Shown: piece after piece, positions 10,506 through 18,358 of the stretch
How the letters are laid out: each line of letters opens with the position of its first letter
How positions within the stretch are numbered: the stretch's first letter is position 1
Assembly (NCBI GenBank): GCA_963663665.2
Contig: CAXXKP010000001.1
Coordinates: 186,001-250,000 of the forward strand
DNA length: 64,000 nt
DNA from: SABI01 sp963663665
Lineage (GTDB): Bacteria > Spirochaetota > Spirochaetia > Sphaerochaetales > Sphaerochaetaceae
Reading direction: 5' to 3'
The notes under the pieces: generated by a model
What the model saw: the letters and a program-made list of their open reading frames with translations, nothing else
Database searches by the model: none
Told to the model about the DNA's origin: nothing
Program-made: the position numbers and the translations under genes

Positions 10506-11057
10506 TTATTCTTTGTTATCAGCAGTGATGGGGACCGCTAGGTAATTCCATCCATCATATGCATCGAGTAAACGATAATTGTTGTGTTCATATGAACCGG
10601 GGAAGAACACAACCAACCTTCCCTTGACTAGCGGGGCAATGGCATCAAGCAAGTCCTTGACCTTGAGAAATCCAAACAGAGAACCAACACCGGTTAAAGC
10701 GATCACATGATTAGTACCTGGAGAATTATCGCCTATGAAGGCTTTGAAATCTTCAACCACAAAACCCTTGAACGTATGCAGCAATGATTTGAATAGATTG
10801 GGCTTTGCAAAACATTTCTGGGCATGGGGATTGGCCATGAGCCACCGTGAAAAGGTATTTGTTAGGTCATATTCGAGCCATTGATGGTTTGCATGATTCG
10901 TGGCAATACCAAACTCATCTTTGACTGCTCGAAGTTTCAATTCATCCTGCTCATCGTATACACACATGATTACACGTTGCGATGCAGCAATTTCTTCTTG
11001 CCAAGGTAGCGAAATGAAATGGTCGTAGGCTTTCACTAAACTGCGTATCCTGCTCAT
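10506..11057 (-). CDS. brxB: BREX protein BrxB (DUF1788)
   Basis: 183 residues matching the small BrxB family in length and in its place between brxA and brxC. Characteristic stretches include the central A-L-T-G-V-G-S-L-F near residue 121 and the C-terminal V-V-F-F-P-G-S-Y-E-H. Its ATG overlaps the brxA stop (ATGA). BrxB is required for BREX defence and is thought to act as an adaptor for PglX and PglZ; its fold gives no obvious enzymatic motif. No membrane segment or signal is seen. Confidence 0.93.
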   Translation of the reverse strand: MSRIRSLVKAYDHFISLPWQEEIAASQRVIMCVYDEQDELKLRAVKDEFGIATNHANHQWLEYDLTNTFSRWLMANPHAQKCFAKPNLFKSLLHTFKGFVVEDFKAFIGDNSPGTNHVIALTGVGSLFGFLKVKDLLDAIAPLVKGRLVVFFPGSYEHNNYRLLDAYDGWNYLAVPITADNKE

Positions 11058-11839
11058 GAAGATTCTCCTGCCTTTGGAATATTAAAATGACTGGGAATTT
11101 GGACTTCGATTATCTCACCAATACTTTTATAGGTAAGCCAGCCTCTCTCAGATGCTTGTTGAGCCAAATCCATTACTTTTCCGGCAGCAACATCCAGTAT
11201 TTTAACCGGTTCAGAATCAAACAAAGCCCGGCCTCTATGACCCAGCATACATGCAATAATAATTGCATATGCAGCACTGGCTACTGTGGGCTTGGCTTCA
11301 ACCCGCTTTTTGTTGCCCCTACCAGCTAAGTGTCCAGTCTGGGTCCAAGAAGAGTTTATATTCTTAGCCACCGATGCTCGAGTTACAGGACTATACCGTC
11401 CGGGTTCCTGATCTTCAATAAATTCTTCAAGAACACTTCGGCTAACAGACGATCCTTTTTCAATGTTCAAAATATATGGTGCGGACATTCTAAAAATAGG
11501 ATCTCTTGCATACGCACAAAGACCTGCAAGCAAGGCATGGCCTTGAGAATCTCTGGACCAAAAGAACCTCAACAATCTGAATAGAGGAATAGTAGGGTCA
11601 AACCCGTACATGGTCGAAATGATCTGAGATGTTATGATTCGACTATTCTTTGAGGGTTTGCCAAGACAGTTATCAGAAATGATTGCATCAAGATAGGTTT
11701 GTTTCTCTGACTCAACATCCTGAACAGCTGTAAACAAAAGTTCAAGCTCAGCAACCATAATCGTTCTTGCGGAATGGCCTCCACTTCGGTTGAAACGAAA
11801 TCCTAACTCTGCTAACAAGGCACTGCTACCACTCCCCAT
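11054..11839 (-). CDS. brxA: BREX protein BrxA (DUF1819)
   Basis: 261 residues, first gene of the leftward BREX operon. The N-terminus has the basic, Gly/Ser-rich BrxA opening (L-G-F-R-F-N-R-S-G-G-H-S near residues 12-23). The Shine-Dalgarno GGAGAG stands 6 bases before the ATG. BrxA proteins are small, all-helical, NusB-like and bind DNA in characterised systems. The stop overlaps brxB. No BrxR-type WYL or winged-helix regulator precedes it, so control must lie in the 400-base AT-rich leader or elsewhere. Confidence 0.9.
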   Translation of the reverse strand: MGSGSSALLAELGFRFNRSGGHSARTIMVAELELLFTAVQDVESEKQTYLDAIISDNCLGKPSKNSRIITSQIISTMYGFDPTIPLFRLLRFFWSRDSQGHALLAGLCAYARDPIFRMSAPYILNIEKGSSVSRSVLEEFIEDQEPGRYSPVTRASVAKNINSSWTQTGHLAGRGNKKRVEAKPTVASAAYAIIIACMLGHRGRALFDSEPVKILDVAAGKVMDLAQQASERGWLTYKSIGEIIEVQIPSHFNIPKAGESS

Positions 11840-12247
11840 CTATATCTCTCCAAATCAAGGAATTCTACTTTTCCTAGAATAATTTATATCAAAGACTATT
11901 CTCTCTATATTAGAGGGTTCTCTATCATAGAACTTTGTAGACCAGTATACTTACTTTTCAAGCATTTTTAAAGAGAAAGTATTTATTAGACATATATTTC
12001 ACATGAACGCATCAACTTTTTCGCTATTTCTGAGAATTAACTGAATTCTTTAAAATTTGAAGTGATTCTTCAAGGTTGAAACAATTGGTGTCAAAAACTG
12101 TACAATATCAACTGTAGCATTTTTCCGGGTTTCAGGTTGTTTCTTTATAAGCAGTTAAAAATTGGTAATTTTTGCTATTTACATAACTCGTTTTTTCGAC
12201 TACACTTATCTACAAATGGTTACACCAGCAGAAGTTACTGAGGCGTT
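11840..12247. other. Non-coding AT-rich leader of the BREX operon, to the tRNA fragment
   Basis: About 400 bases without a credible gene on either strand. It must contain the leftward brxA promoter, but I cannot choose -35/-10 boxes with confidence. The stretch next to the tRNA fragment would hold the element-side half of an attachment site if the integration model is right. Confidence 0.45.
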
Positions 12248-12289
12248 CTCATAACCCGGAGGTCGCAGGTTCGAGTCCTGTCCCTGCTA
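12248..12289 (+). other. tRNA-Met (CAU) 3' fragment, candidate att site
   Basis: The 42 bases read as the 3' half of a tRNA: CTCATAA anticodon loop (CAU), CCCGG anticodon-stem strand, GGTCG, and a T-arm GCAGG-TTCGAGT-CCTGT that pairs with itself. They end in the acceptor strand CCCTGCT and discriminator A. The 5' half is absent: nothing upstream pairs with CCCGG or supplies the AGCAGGG acceptor strand, and no D-arm is present. CCC on the anticodon stem is typical of initiator tRNA, but I cannot separate initiator from elongator or Ile2. No CCA is encoded. It is most simply the crossover remnant of integration into an intact tRNA outside the window. Confidence 0.7.
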
Positions 12290-12294
12290 TATTA

Positions 12295-12323
12295 ACCATC
12301 AGAGAAATCTGGTGGTTTTTTTT
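12295..12323 (+). terminator. Rho-independent terminator behind the tRNA fragment
   Basis: The stem is ACCATCAG / CTGGTGGT (8 bp with one G-U), with loop AGAAAT and a run of seven T. It sits 5 bases after the tRNA fragment, as expected for the native terminator of the original tRNA gene. Its presence argues that the DNA to the right is the original chromosomal flank. Confidence 0.75.
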
Positions 12324-12363
12324 ATTGAAACGAATCAATCTTCGCTCCTATCTTTGAGAATTG

Positions 12364-13344
12364 CTAGATACTGTTTATCTGTCCTTCTAAATCAGTTAAA
12401 ATTTTGAAAACTTCAGTTATAGAGGGCTTATAACCGAATATCATATCCTGCATTGCCCGGTAATCCTTGATCAAAGACTGTCTAATTCTTTCAGGAGGAA
12501 TCAATTTTAACGAGCCAGGGACAGCCGTTTCATAATGTGCCCATCCGACTGGATAGAATTTCATCTTAAAATCTACGACTTCCTTGAGTAAACCCCGATC
12601 AAATAGAGCCTGCATCCTGATATCTGAAAGGGCAAGCATCGCCAGATCATAGTAATGACGAGAATAACGGGAAGGTTGTAACTTCCCTTCTGGACGGTGA
12701 GCTTCCTGATGAAGGATGGTAGCCTTCTCCCAAAAAGTCCTTTTTCCTTCTATCGCTCTTACTTGGATTTCTTTTTTATTGAATATCTTGGGAAAATATT
12801 TTGCAGCATAAGGGGCGATCGTAAACTCTCCACTGGGTTGCCAAGAAGCTAATGGACCGATTTCCAGTCGAACCTCCGGACGAATATATGTATCATAAAA
12901 TGCTTTTGGATATTTAATATTCACGCAATGAGGATCTTCTTGATCTATTTCAAGCTGGCAAAGTGGAGAATACAACACTTCCAGTTCCGGTAAAAGCTGA
13001 GAAGTAATGTACTCTTGGGCATATTCATTGATCTGTTTATTGAATTTATCCTGTTTATTCTTTGATCTTCCGAGACTGGGATTTTCACCAGAGACAAGAT
13101 TCCAGTCAAGAATCAAATCAATATCTTCAGAAAATCGCTCTATTACGTTATACACCTTAGAAAGACTCGTGCCTCCCTTAAACAGCAATTTCCTTTTAAG
13201 ACTCTCTGTTATAAATATTTTTTCTAGGACCCAACAGACCCAGAAATCCTTTTCGACTATTGCGGGAGTTGTTCCCATCCGAGCAGCTGTCTCTGAAAAA
13301 ATCTGGCCTCTTTCCTCTGGTAATAAACGTGCTATATTATCCAT
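12364..13344 (-). CDS. abiEii: AbiEii-type nucleotidyltransferase toxin
   Basis: 326 residues of the nucleotidyltransferase AbiEii/AbiGii family (DUF1814). The signature is visible: F-K-G-G-T-S-L-S-K near residue 55, followed by S-E-D-I-D-L-I-L with the two metal-binding Asp residues near residue 75. AbiEii is the toxin of the type IV AbiE system; family members transfer nucleotides, in some cases to tRNA, and cause abortive infection. Its start overlaps the upstream antitoxin gene by 8 bases. With BREX next door, this is a small defence region. It lies right of the tRNA scar, so it may belong to a different insertion event from BREX. Confidence 0.9.
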   Translation of the reverse strand: MDNIARLLPEERGQIFSETAARMGTTPAIVEKDFWVCWVLEKIFITESLKRKLLFKGGTSLSKVYNVIERFSEDIDLILDWNLVSGENPSLGRSKNKQDKFNKQINEYAQEYITSQLLPELEVLYSPLCQLEIDQEDPHCVNIKYPKAFYDTYIRPEVRLEIGPLASWQPSGEFTIAPYAAKYFPKIFNKKEIQVRAIEGKRTFWEKATILHQEAHRPEGKLQPSRYSRHYYDLAMLALSDIRMQALFDRGLLKEVVDFKMKFYPVGWAHYETAVPGSLKLIPPERIRQSLIKDYRAMQDMIFGYKPSITEVFKILTDLEGQINSI

Positions 13345-13951
13345 TCTGCGATCCTTTGAGAATTTCCTCTATAGCGGCATATATCCAAACACTCACCTGC
13401 TGGACATCTCGCAAGATCTTCACAGAAGGAACATTTCCTATCGTATCAGATATTTTTCTTATGATATCTGGAGTAACATGCTCCTTACCCAAAGCTCTGA
13501 GCGCCTGCACAAGCAACCTGCTTTCACGCAACTGTAACCCGGTCTCTTTTACAGCCATATGTTTAAATTCCAAAGACTGATTCCCTATCTTATATGTACG
13601 GCTTGGCCCGTCAGAAACATAGAGATGACTAGCAGAAACCTGAGTGGATAATCCCAAATAATTTAACGCAGTGTTCCCCGAAGGTTGAATACGCCAATTA
13701 AATTTCCGGGCATACGCATAAGCGACTTGCTCAATATCCGGACTCAAATACTGTTGAAGGATCTCACTGTAACGGGGATAGTGATAGATCCCCTGGGAAA
13801 CTCGACGAATAGTTTCCTTCTTGGCCAGTTCAGAAAGAGCCTTCCGCACCTCAACATCGGAGAAAGGAGGTATAAAATCTATCTTGGAAAATGCCCAACC
13901 CCTTCCTCGACTATATATTCTTGCAACTATTTTATCTATAACGACTTGCAT
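13337..13951 (-). CDS. abiEi: AbiEi-type antitoxin / autorepressor (DUF6088-like)
   Basis: 204 residues. The N-terminal winged helix (about residues 1-75; V-R-K-A-L-S-E-L-A-K-K near 33-43, then R-R-V-S-Q-G-I-Y-H-Y) is followed by the AbiEi C-terminal domain with P-S-G-N-T-A-L-N-Y-L-G near residue 91. AbiEi proteins bind inverted repeats in their own promoter and counter the AbiEii toxin. A perfect 12-bp inverted repeat lies at 13971-14002, starting 20 bases upstream of the ATG. I see no clear Shine-Dalgarno before that ATG, so translation may be weak or the message nearly leaderless. Confidence 0.85.
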   Translation of the reverse strand: MQVVIDKIVARIYSRGRGWAFSKIDFIPPFSDVEVRKALSELAKKETIRRVSQGIYHYPRYSEILQQYLSPDIEQVAYAYARKFNWRIQPSGNTALNYLGLSTQVSASHLYVSDGPSRTYKIGNQSLEFKHMAVKETGLQLRESRLLVQALRALGKEHVTPDIIRKISDTIGNVPSVKILRDVQQVSVWIYAAIEEILKGSQNG

Positions 13952-13970
13952 ATATTTATAGTAATCTATA

Positions 13971-14002
13971 TTTTCACAAAAAGATAGTTGTTTTTGTGAA
14001 AA
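13971..14002. promoter_or_regulatory. Inverted repeat operator candidate for abiE
   Basis: Arms TTTTCACAAAAA (13971-13982) and TTTTTGTGAAAA (13991-14002) are perfect reverse complements separated by 8 bases. The site is just upstream of abiEi and would overlap its leftward promoter. AbiEi proteins repress by binding such repeats (established for the family); the role here is inferred. Confidence 0.6.
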
Positions 14003-14352
14003 ATAATTATCGATACAGTACCTATTACTACAGTCGTTTCATTATTGGAAGATATTGCTGAGGTAAGTTCTTATGAACCTACTTGCAAACGTTCAAGAAA
14101 CAAAGATAACCTAAAACGATAACAGTACGAGATTATTTTCTTTCATGATCTGGGTAATATTGGATAGCACTTGATTTTTTTCTTATGAATAATGAATTGG
14201 ATCCGAAAAGTTGGAGAGCAACAGGATGATTCAGAATGGAGTTGTCCAGCTTTATTAGACATAAAGTTAAGATAATTTTATGAATTATGCACTTCATTCC
14301 TCAAATTGTAATATAACTTTACATGGAATAACAAATATTGTATCTTTTTTAA
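14003..14352. other. Intergenic region between abiE and a membrane protein gene
   Basis: About 350 AT-rich bases between divergently oriented genes. I see no credible ORF, RNA gene or long repeat apart from the abiE operator at its left edge. Confidence 0.4.
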
Positions 14353-15051
14353 ATGAATACGAATAATATGCTTAAAGACTTTTTTCGATACATGGTTGTT
14401 GCCTCAATTGGCATGGTGATCATGATGATCTTGAACAATATAACACAATATTCCTTCATTGGATTTACCGGGTTATGGTATGAACTTGATCTGCGAATCG
14501 AGGGGAATCTGGCAACTTGGGTTGAATCGGTCATGATGCTCGCCTGTGCAATTCCAGCCTACGCTGGTTTCTTGCTTGCGAAAGAGCTTTCGGTAAAAAA
14601 AAGTTTTCGATTCTTTTTGCTTGTCTGGGTACTTGTAGCTATATATATCTCTGCCGATGAAATGCTGGGACTGCATGAATACATCACTGAGATTTTCATG
14701 ATGACAGAATTAACAAACAATGAAAACTTTCTCTATGGATTCAACTGGGTATTTCTCTATGCCCCTATAGCAGCGCTGTTAATGGCTTTTTCCCTCTATG
14801 AGTTAAGGTATTTTTTCCTTCGTTTTTCACAGGGTTCTCATAGAGTTATCTGGATATCAATAATGATGATGATTTTTGGCATAATGCTGGTACTTCTCCT
14901 TGAAGTACTTGAAGCGTGGCTATTTTCCAAAAATCTTTCCCGACAGGTCTCTACCCTGTTTGAAGAGGGATCAGAACTTGTTATTATTATCGGTTTTTTC
15001 CGATTGATGCAAGGAATCTTCACTTCTATGCAGCGAGAGCACACTTCATAG
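14353..15051 (+). CDS. Conserved polytopic membrane protein of unknown function
   Basis: 232 residues with about six hydrophobic segments (near residues 12-32, 52-75, 85-100, 132-150, 163-190, 208-225). Charged residues sit inside or at the edge of segments: S-A-D-E-M-L-G-L-H-E near residues 98-107 and a C-terminal E-E-G-S-E near 201-205. Together D-E-x4-H-E and the late E-E resemble a multi-pass family with buried acidic and His residues, but I cannot name it. No Shine-Dalgarno is evident before the ATG; the second ATG six codons on is no better. It is a single-gene unit, convergent with the sensor kinase. Confidence 0.6.
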   Translation: MNTNNMLKDFFRYMVVASIGMVIMMILNNITQYSFIGFTGLWYELDLRIEGNLATWVESVMMLACAIPAYAGFLLAKELSVKKSFRFFLLVWVLVAIYISADEMLGLHEYITEIFMMTELTNNENFLYGFNWVFLYAPIAALLMAFSLYELRYFFLRFSQGSHRVIWISIMMMIFGIMLVLLLEVLEAWLFSKNLSRQVSTLFEEGSELVIIIGFFRLMQGIFTSMQREHTS

Positions 15052-15518
15052 ATGACTCGACTTTCAAATAAGCAGTTCACTCGAATTCACGCCCATTTGG
15101 ACAGACATACCTTCTCTTTGCCTTGGAGAATGATTTAATTCAAAATCATTCATTCCTATAATTACATAGATGTAGGAATCCTCAATATAGGCTACAGCCT
15201 TATCTACATTAGCACCCATACAATACAAAGCGCCACTTACAGGTAGAAAATCTATTAGGATTCTATATTTTTTATTCTCCAGCCACTCTTAGTATCGATG
15301 ATTTTTTTTATTCTAAGTATACCTCTTATAATTAGATTCATATTTTACAAAAAACCTCTAATACTAATGATTACTACCAATCCGATCTTTATACATAAGG
15401 CAATATTACTTTTTCAGGATATTTACTCAAATGGTAAATTATTTTCACAATACCGTTCCTAATTCAAACAAATCATTATATTTTACCCAATAACACAATA
15501 TTCGATTGAGTCCATTGC
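15052..15518. other. Convergent intergenic region
   Basis: About 470 AT-rich bases. The only structure I can point to is a 9-bp inverted repeat, GAATGATTT (15128-15136) with AAATCATTC (15143-15151) around a 6-base loop. It lacks a T-run, so it is a poor terminator. No ORF or RNA gene is recognised. Confidence 0.35.
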
Positions 15519-18347
15519 TCACTGTGAAGTATACTCAGAAGCTTGTTTTAAAACTGATTCTAGTTCTTTGATAAGGCTTAATACTGATGGTTCATCAAAT
15601 TGATCTGGATTATGCTCGAATTGCTGTTGCAAGATGATACAAAGGTTCTGAGCCTTCAAAGCGCCAATAGACCCACAACTACCTTTCCCTTTATGTGCAA
15701 GTTCTTCAACAAGATGACTATCTTTAGTTTTTATCGATTTTCGAAGATTTTCCACTATTTGAGAATATTCTATGAGGAAAGAGGAGAGAACTATATGATA
15801 TAAATTTTTATCGCCACCCATATTATCCAATCCTAGTTCAAAATCAATTGAACCTAGTTTTTGATCTGGATGAACATAAGAAAGTCCCACCTCATACACT
15901 TTTTTGATTAATAAATCTGGCTCAAAGGGTTTTCCTATGATATCTGTAGCACCTAATTCTTTACATTTTAGTCTAACAGAATTTATCAAATCTGCAGATA
16001 GTATTAATATCGGGATGTTTGGGTTCTTTTCTCTAATTAGTCTGGTGGCTTCATATCCATCCATGATTTCCATATGAAGGTCCATTAAAATTACATCGAT
16101 CAGTGATTCTTTTTTAAGAAATATTTCATAACCTTCTTTCCCATTATTTGCGACAAACACGGTTGCTCCTGTATGTTCAAGTAATTCTTGTGCAATAATC
16201 TGATTGGTACGGTTATCTTCTACTACTAAAACATTCACAGGATGAGGATATAAGATGTCTTCAGCTGCAATTGATTTCTGAGAAGGCTCTGAACTTTCTC
16301 CGAATAATTGAAGTAAGGCATTGAATAACAGTGAATTAATCATTGGTAATGGTAATATGAGATCATAATCAAGTTTGATTTCATCCTCTGTATTTTTATT
16401 GGTATCATCATGAACATATATCAGTATCTTAGGTCTTGCTTGCCCGAGTGAGGAAATAGTTTCACTAAAGACTTCTGGCAAACTGGAATATTCTTCTAAT
16501 TCTATCACACATAAATTGTAAGAATTCTCTCCTTTGAGGATCTGTGCCGCAATAGCTATAGAAGAAACACTATCATAAGAAATATGGTATCCTTCAAAGA
16601 TGGTATTTAGTCTCGAAATAAGCAATGAATCTTTTAAGACTAGTAAAGCTTTTACTGATGAAAAATCAATGGCTCGCTTACGTTTGAGATCCGCCTCTAC
16701 CTTCACAACATCGATCAACAAAGGTAATTTAACAGTAAAACTACTCCCTTTATCCACCTCACTAGTAACTTCAATCGAACCCTGCATTACTTCAACCAAA
16801 TCTTTCACAATAGACAATCCGAGTCCAGATCCTCCATACTTTCTGTTTATTGAGTCATTTGCTTGCACAAATGGTCTAAAAATATTCTGCAATTGCTCTT
16901 CATTCATGCCAATGCCTGAATCACGTACTTGAAATGTCAACACACAATTATCCTTCTCCATGTGATGGACGTGAATTGATAATTCAATAAATCCAGTAGA
17001 AGTAAACTTAACAGAGTTATGTAATAGATTAGTAAGAATCTGTGTGATACGGGTTGGATCTCCTATTAAAAATTGTGGAACAGAATCTTCTTGGACAAGA
17101 TGAAAATCTAACCCTTTTTGGCGAATCATCCAGGAATCTAATGAAATAGTATTTTGTAGTACATCATCCATAATGAACGAAATTTTCTCTAAAACTACTC
17201 TTCCATCTTCCAAACGTGAATATTCAAGAATGTCGTTGATAATCACCTGCATCGTATGAGTAGCACCTTTAATCGCTTGCAAATAATTAGATTGCATTGA
17301 ATTGAGAGGTGTACGATCTAATAAATAGCCCATTCCTTTTATAGCATTCAAAGGAGTACGTACTTCGTGTGAAATACGAGCTAGAAACCGACTTTTCTCC
17401 AAATCTGCTCGTTGCGCATGTTTTTTTGCTTGTTCTTTCTCTTTAATAGCCTTCTTCAATCTAATAATCCAGAATGAAGAGATGCCAATAATAAGCAAAA
17501 CAAGAATTGAGATAATTACGATAATTCGGATTATAGGAGTATAGTCAATCTTCTCGTCGTAATAGATCCATCTATTGAGAATTGTTGAAAACTCATTTTC
17601 AGAGATAGAATTAAGAGCCTTCTGGAGTATGCTAACTAATTGAGGCCAATCACTCCTTACAGCCATATGCAGATTATTTGTCCCACCTTCTGAAAATGTA
17701 ATAAATTTGAGACCTGTAATACCTAATGATCTAGCAAGATATGCGTTTGTTGCCTCGTTACCGATAAAAGCAATCTCGTTCCCTAGGTTTACTGCGAGTA
17801 ACGCTTCTTCTACAGTATCATAGAGTCGTAAAGAGATTTCTGGATAAAATTGAAGAAATGCTTCATGTGAACTATCCCTTTGGACAGCCACCTGTCGTCC
17901 TTTGAGATCCGAAAAACCATTTATCGAAGTATTTGATTCTTGTACTACTATTGTTCTTTGAAATTGCAAATAAGGTTTTAGAAAGGTAAGGTATTGAGCC
18001 CTCTCCTCCGAATATCCAACAATAGGAAGCAAATCAATACTCTTTTCCTTTGCTTTCTCGATAGTCTCTACCCAATTCAAATCTGGATTGTTCTTGAAAA
18101 CAAGTCCTGTACGAGAGGAGATTATATCAAGGACATCTGCCGCTATTCCGCTGTATTCTCCCTGCTTGTTAAGAAATTCAAATGGCACAAATTTTGGATC
18201 TACTCCAATACGAATTTCCTTATGGTTCTCCATAAACGTAAGTTCTTCCGGTGTAAAAGTAATTGTAGATTCAGCACTTAAAAAGGATGCAATAAATATG
18301 AATAATATGCACCACAACATGTATTCCCAACGGGTTCTCTGATGCAT
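15519..18347 (-). CDS. BvgS-like hybrid sensor histidine kinase
   Basis: 942 residues. In order: signal segment (about 8-25), extracytoplasmic SBP_bac_3 solute-binding domain (about 35-265), one membrane helix (about 273-297), and HisKA with S-H-E-V-R-T-P-L-N (His near 331). HATPase follows with D-S-G-I-G-M and G-G-S-G-L-G-L-S. A degenerate receiver (about 560-685) has V-I-E-L-E-E where the phospho-Asp should be. A true receiver has L-M-D-L-H-M (Asp near 754), and the C-terminal Hpt domain has A-H-K-G-K-G-S (His near 883). The layout is a phosphorelay sensor for a small amino-acid-like or carboxylate ligand; the ligand is unknown. It starts 11 bases after the HD-GYP response regulator gene, so the two form an operon. 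Confidence 0.9.
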   Translation of the reverse strand: MHQRTRWEYMLWCILFIFIASFLSAESTITFTPEELTFMENHKEIRIGVDPKFVPFEFLNKQGEYSGIAADVLDIISSRTGLVFKNNPDLNWVETIEKAKEKSIDLLPIVGYSEERAQYLTFLKPYLQFQRTIVVQESNTSINGFSDLKGRQVAVQRDSSHEAFLQFYPEISLRLYDTVEEALLAVNLGNEIAFIGNEATNAYLARSLGITGLKFITFSEGGTNNLHMAVRSDWPQLVSILQKALNSISENEFSTILNRWIYYDEKIDYTPIIRIIVIISILVLLIIGISSFWIIRLKKAIKEKEQAKKHAQRADLEKSRFLARISHEVRTPLNAIKGMGYLLDRTPLNSMQSNYLQAIKGATHTMQVIINDILEYSRLEDGRVVLEKISFIMDDVLQNTISLDSWMIRQKGLDFHLVQEDSVPQFLIGDPTRITQILTNLLHNSVKFTSTGFIELSIHVHHMEKDNCVLTFQVRDSGIGMNEEQLQNIFRPFVQANDSINRKYGGSGLGLSIVKDLVEVMQGSIEVTSEVDKGSSFTVKLPLLIDVVKVEADLKRKRAIDFSSVKALLVLKDSLLISRLNTIFEGYHISYDSVSSIAIAAQILKGENSYNLCVIELEEYSSLPEVFSETISSLGQARPKILIYVHDDTNKNTEDEIKLDYDLILPLPMINSLLFNALLQLFGESSEPSQKSIAAEDILYPHPVNVLVVEDNRTNQIIAQELLEHTGATVFVANNGKEGYEIFLKKESLIDVILMDLHMEIMDGYEATRLIREKNPNIPILILSADLINSVRLKCKELGATDIIGKPFEPDLLIKKVYEVGLSYVHPDQKLGSIDFELGLDNMGGDKNLYHIVLSSFLIEYSQIVENLRKSIKTKDSHLVEELAHKGKGSCGSIGALKAQNLCIILQQQFEHNPDQFDEPSVLSLIKELESVLKQASEYTSQ

Positions 18348-18358
18348 ACCAGCCCCCT

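Larger units (their letters stand above)
1..12289. mobile_element. Putative tRNA-targeted integrative element carrying BREX (right end; left end outside window)
   Basis: The right boundary is inferred from a 3' tRNA-Met fragment at 12248-12289 that still has a rho-independent terminator just downstream. That is the layout left when an element integrates into a tRNA 3' end, with the reconstituted tRNA at the far side. The enclosed genes are the BREX defence operon, and they are visibly richer in G+C than the DNA to the right. No integrase and no second att copy is inside the window, so the left end and the mobility are inference. Confidence 0.4.

Noticed and set aside
12181..12289. A complete tRNA-Met gene
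   Set aside because: Only the 3' half is present. Upstream bases do not form a D-arm, the 5' acceptor strand or the 5' anticodon-stem strand.
15121..15151. Terminator between the membrane protein and the sensor kinase genes
   Set aside because: The 9-bp stem is real, but both sides lack a T-run and it is AT-rich, so it is reported only as an inverted repeat within the intergenic entry.
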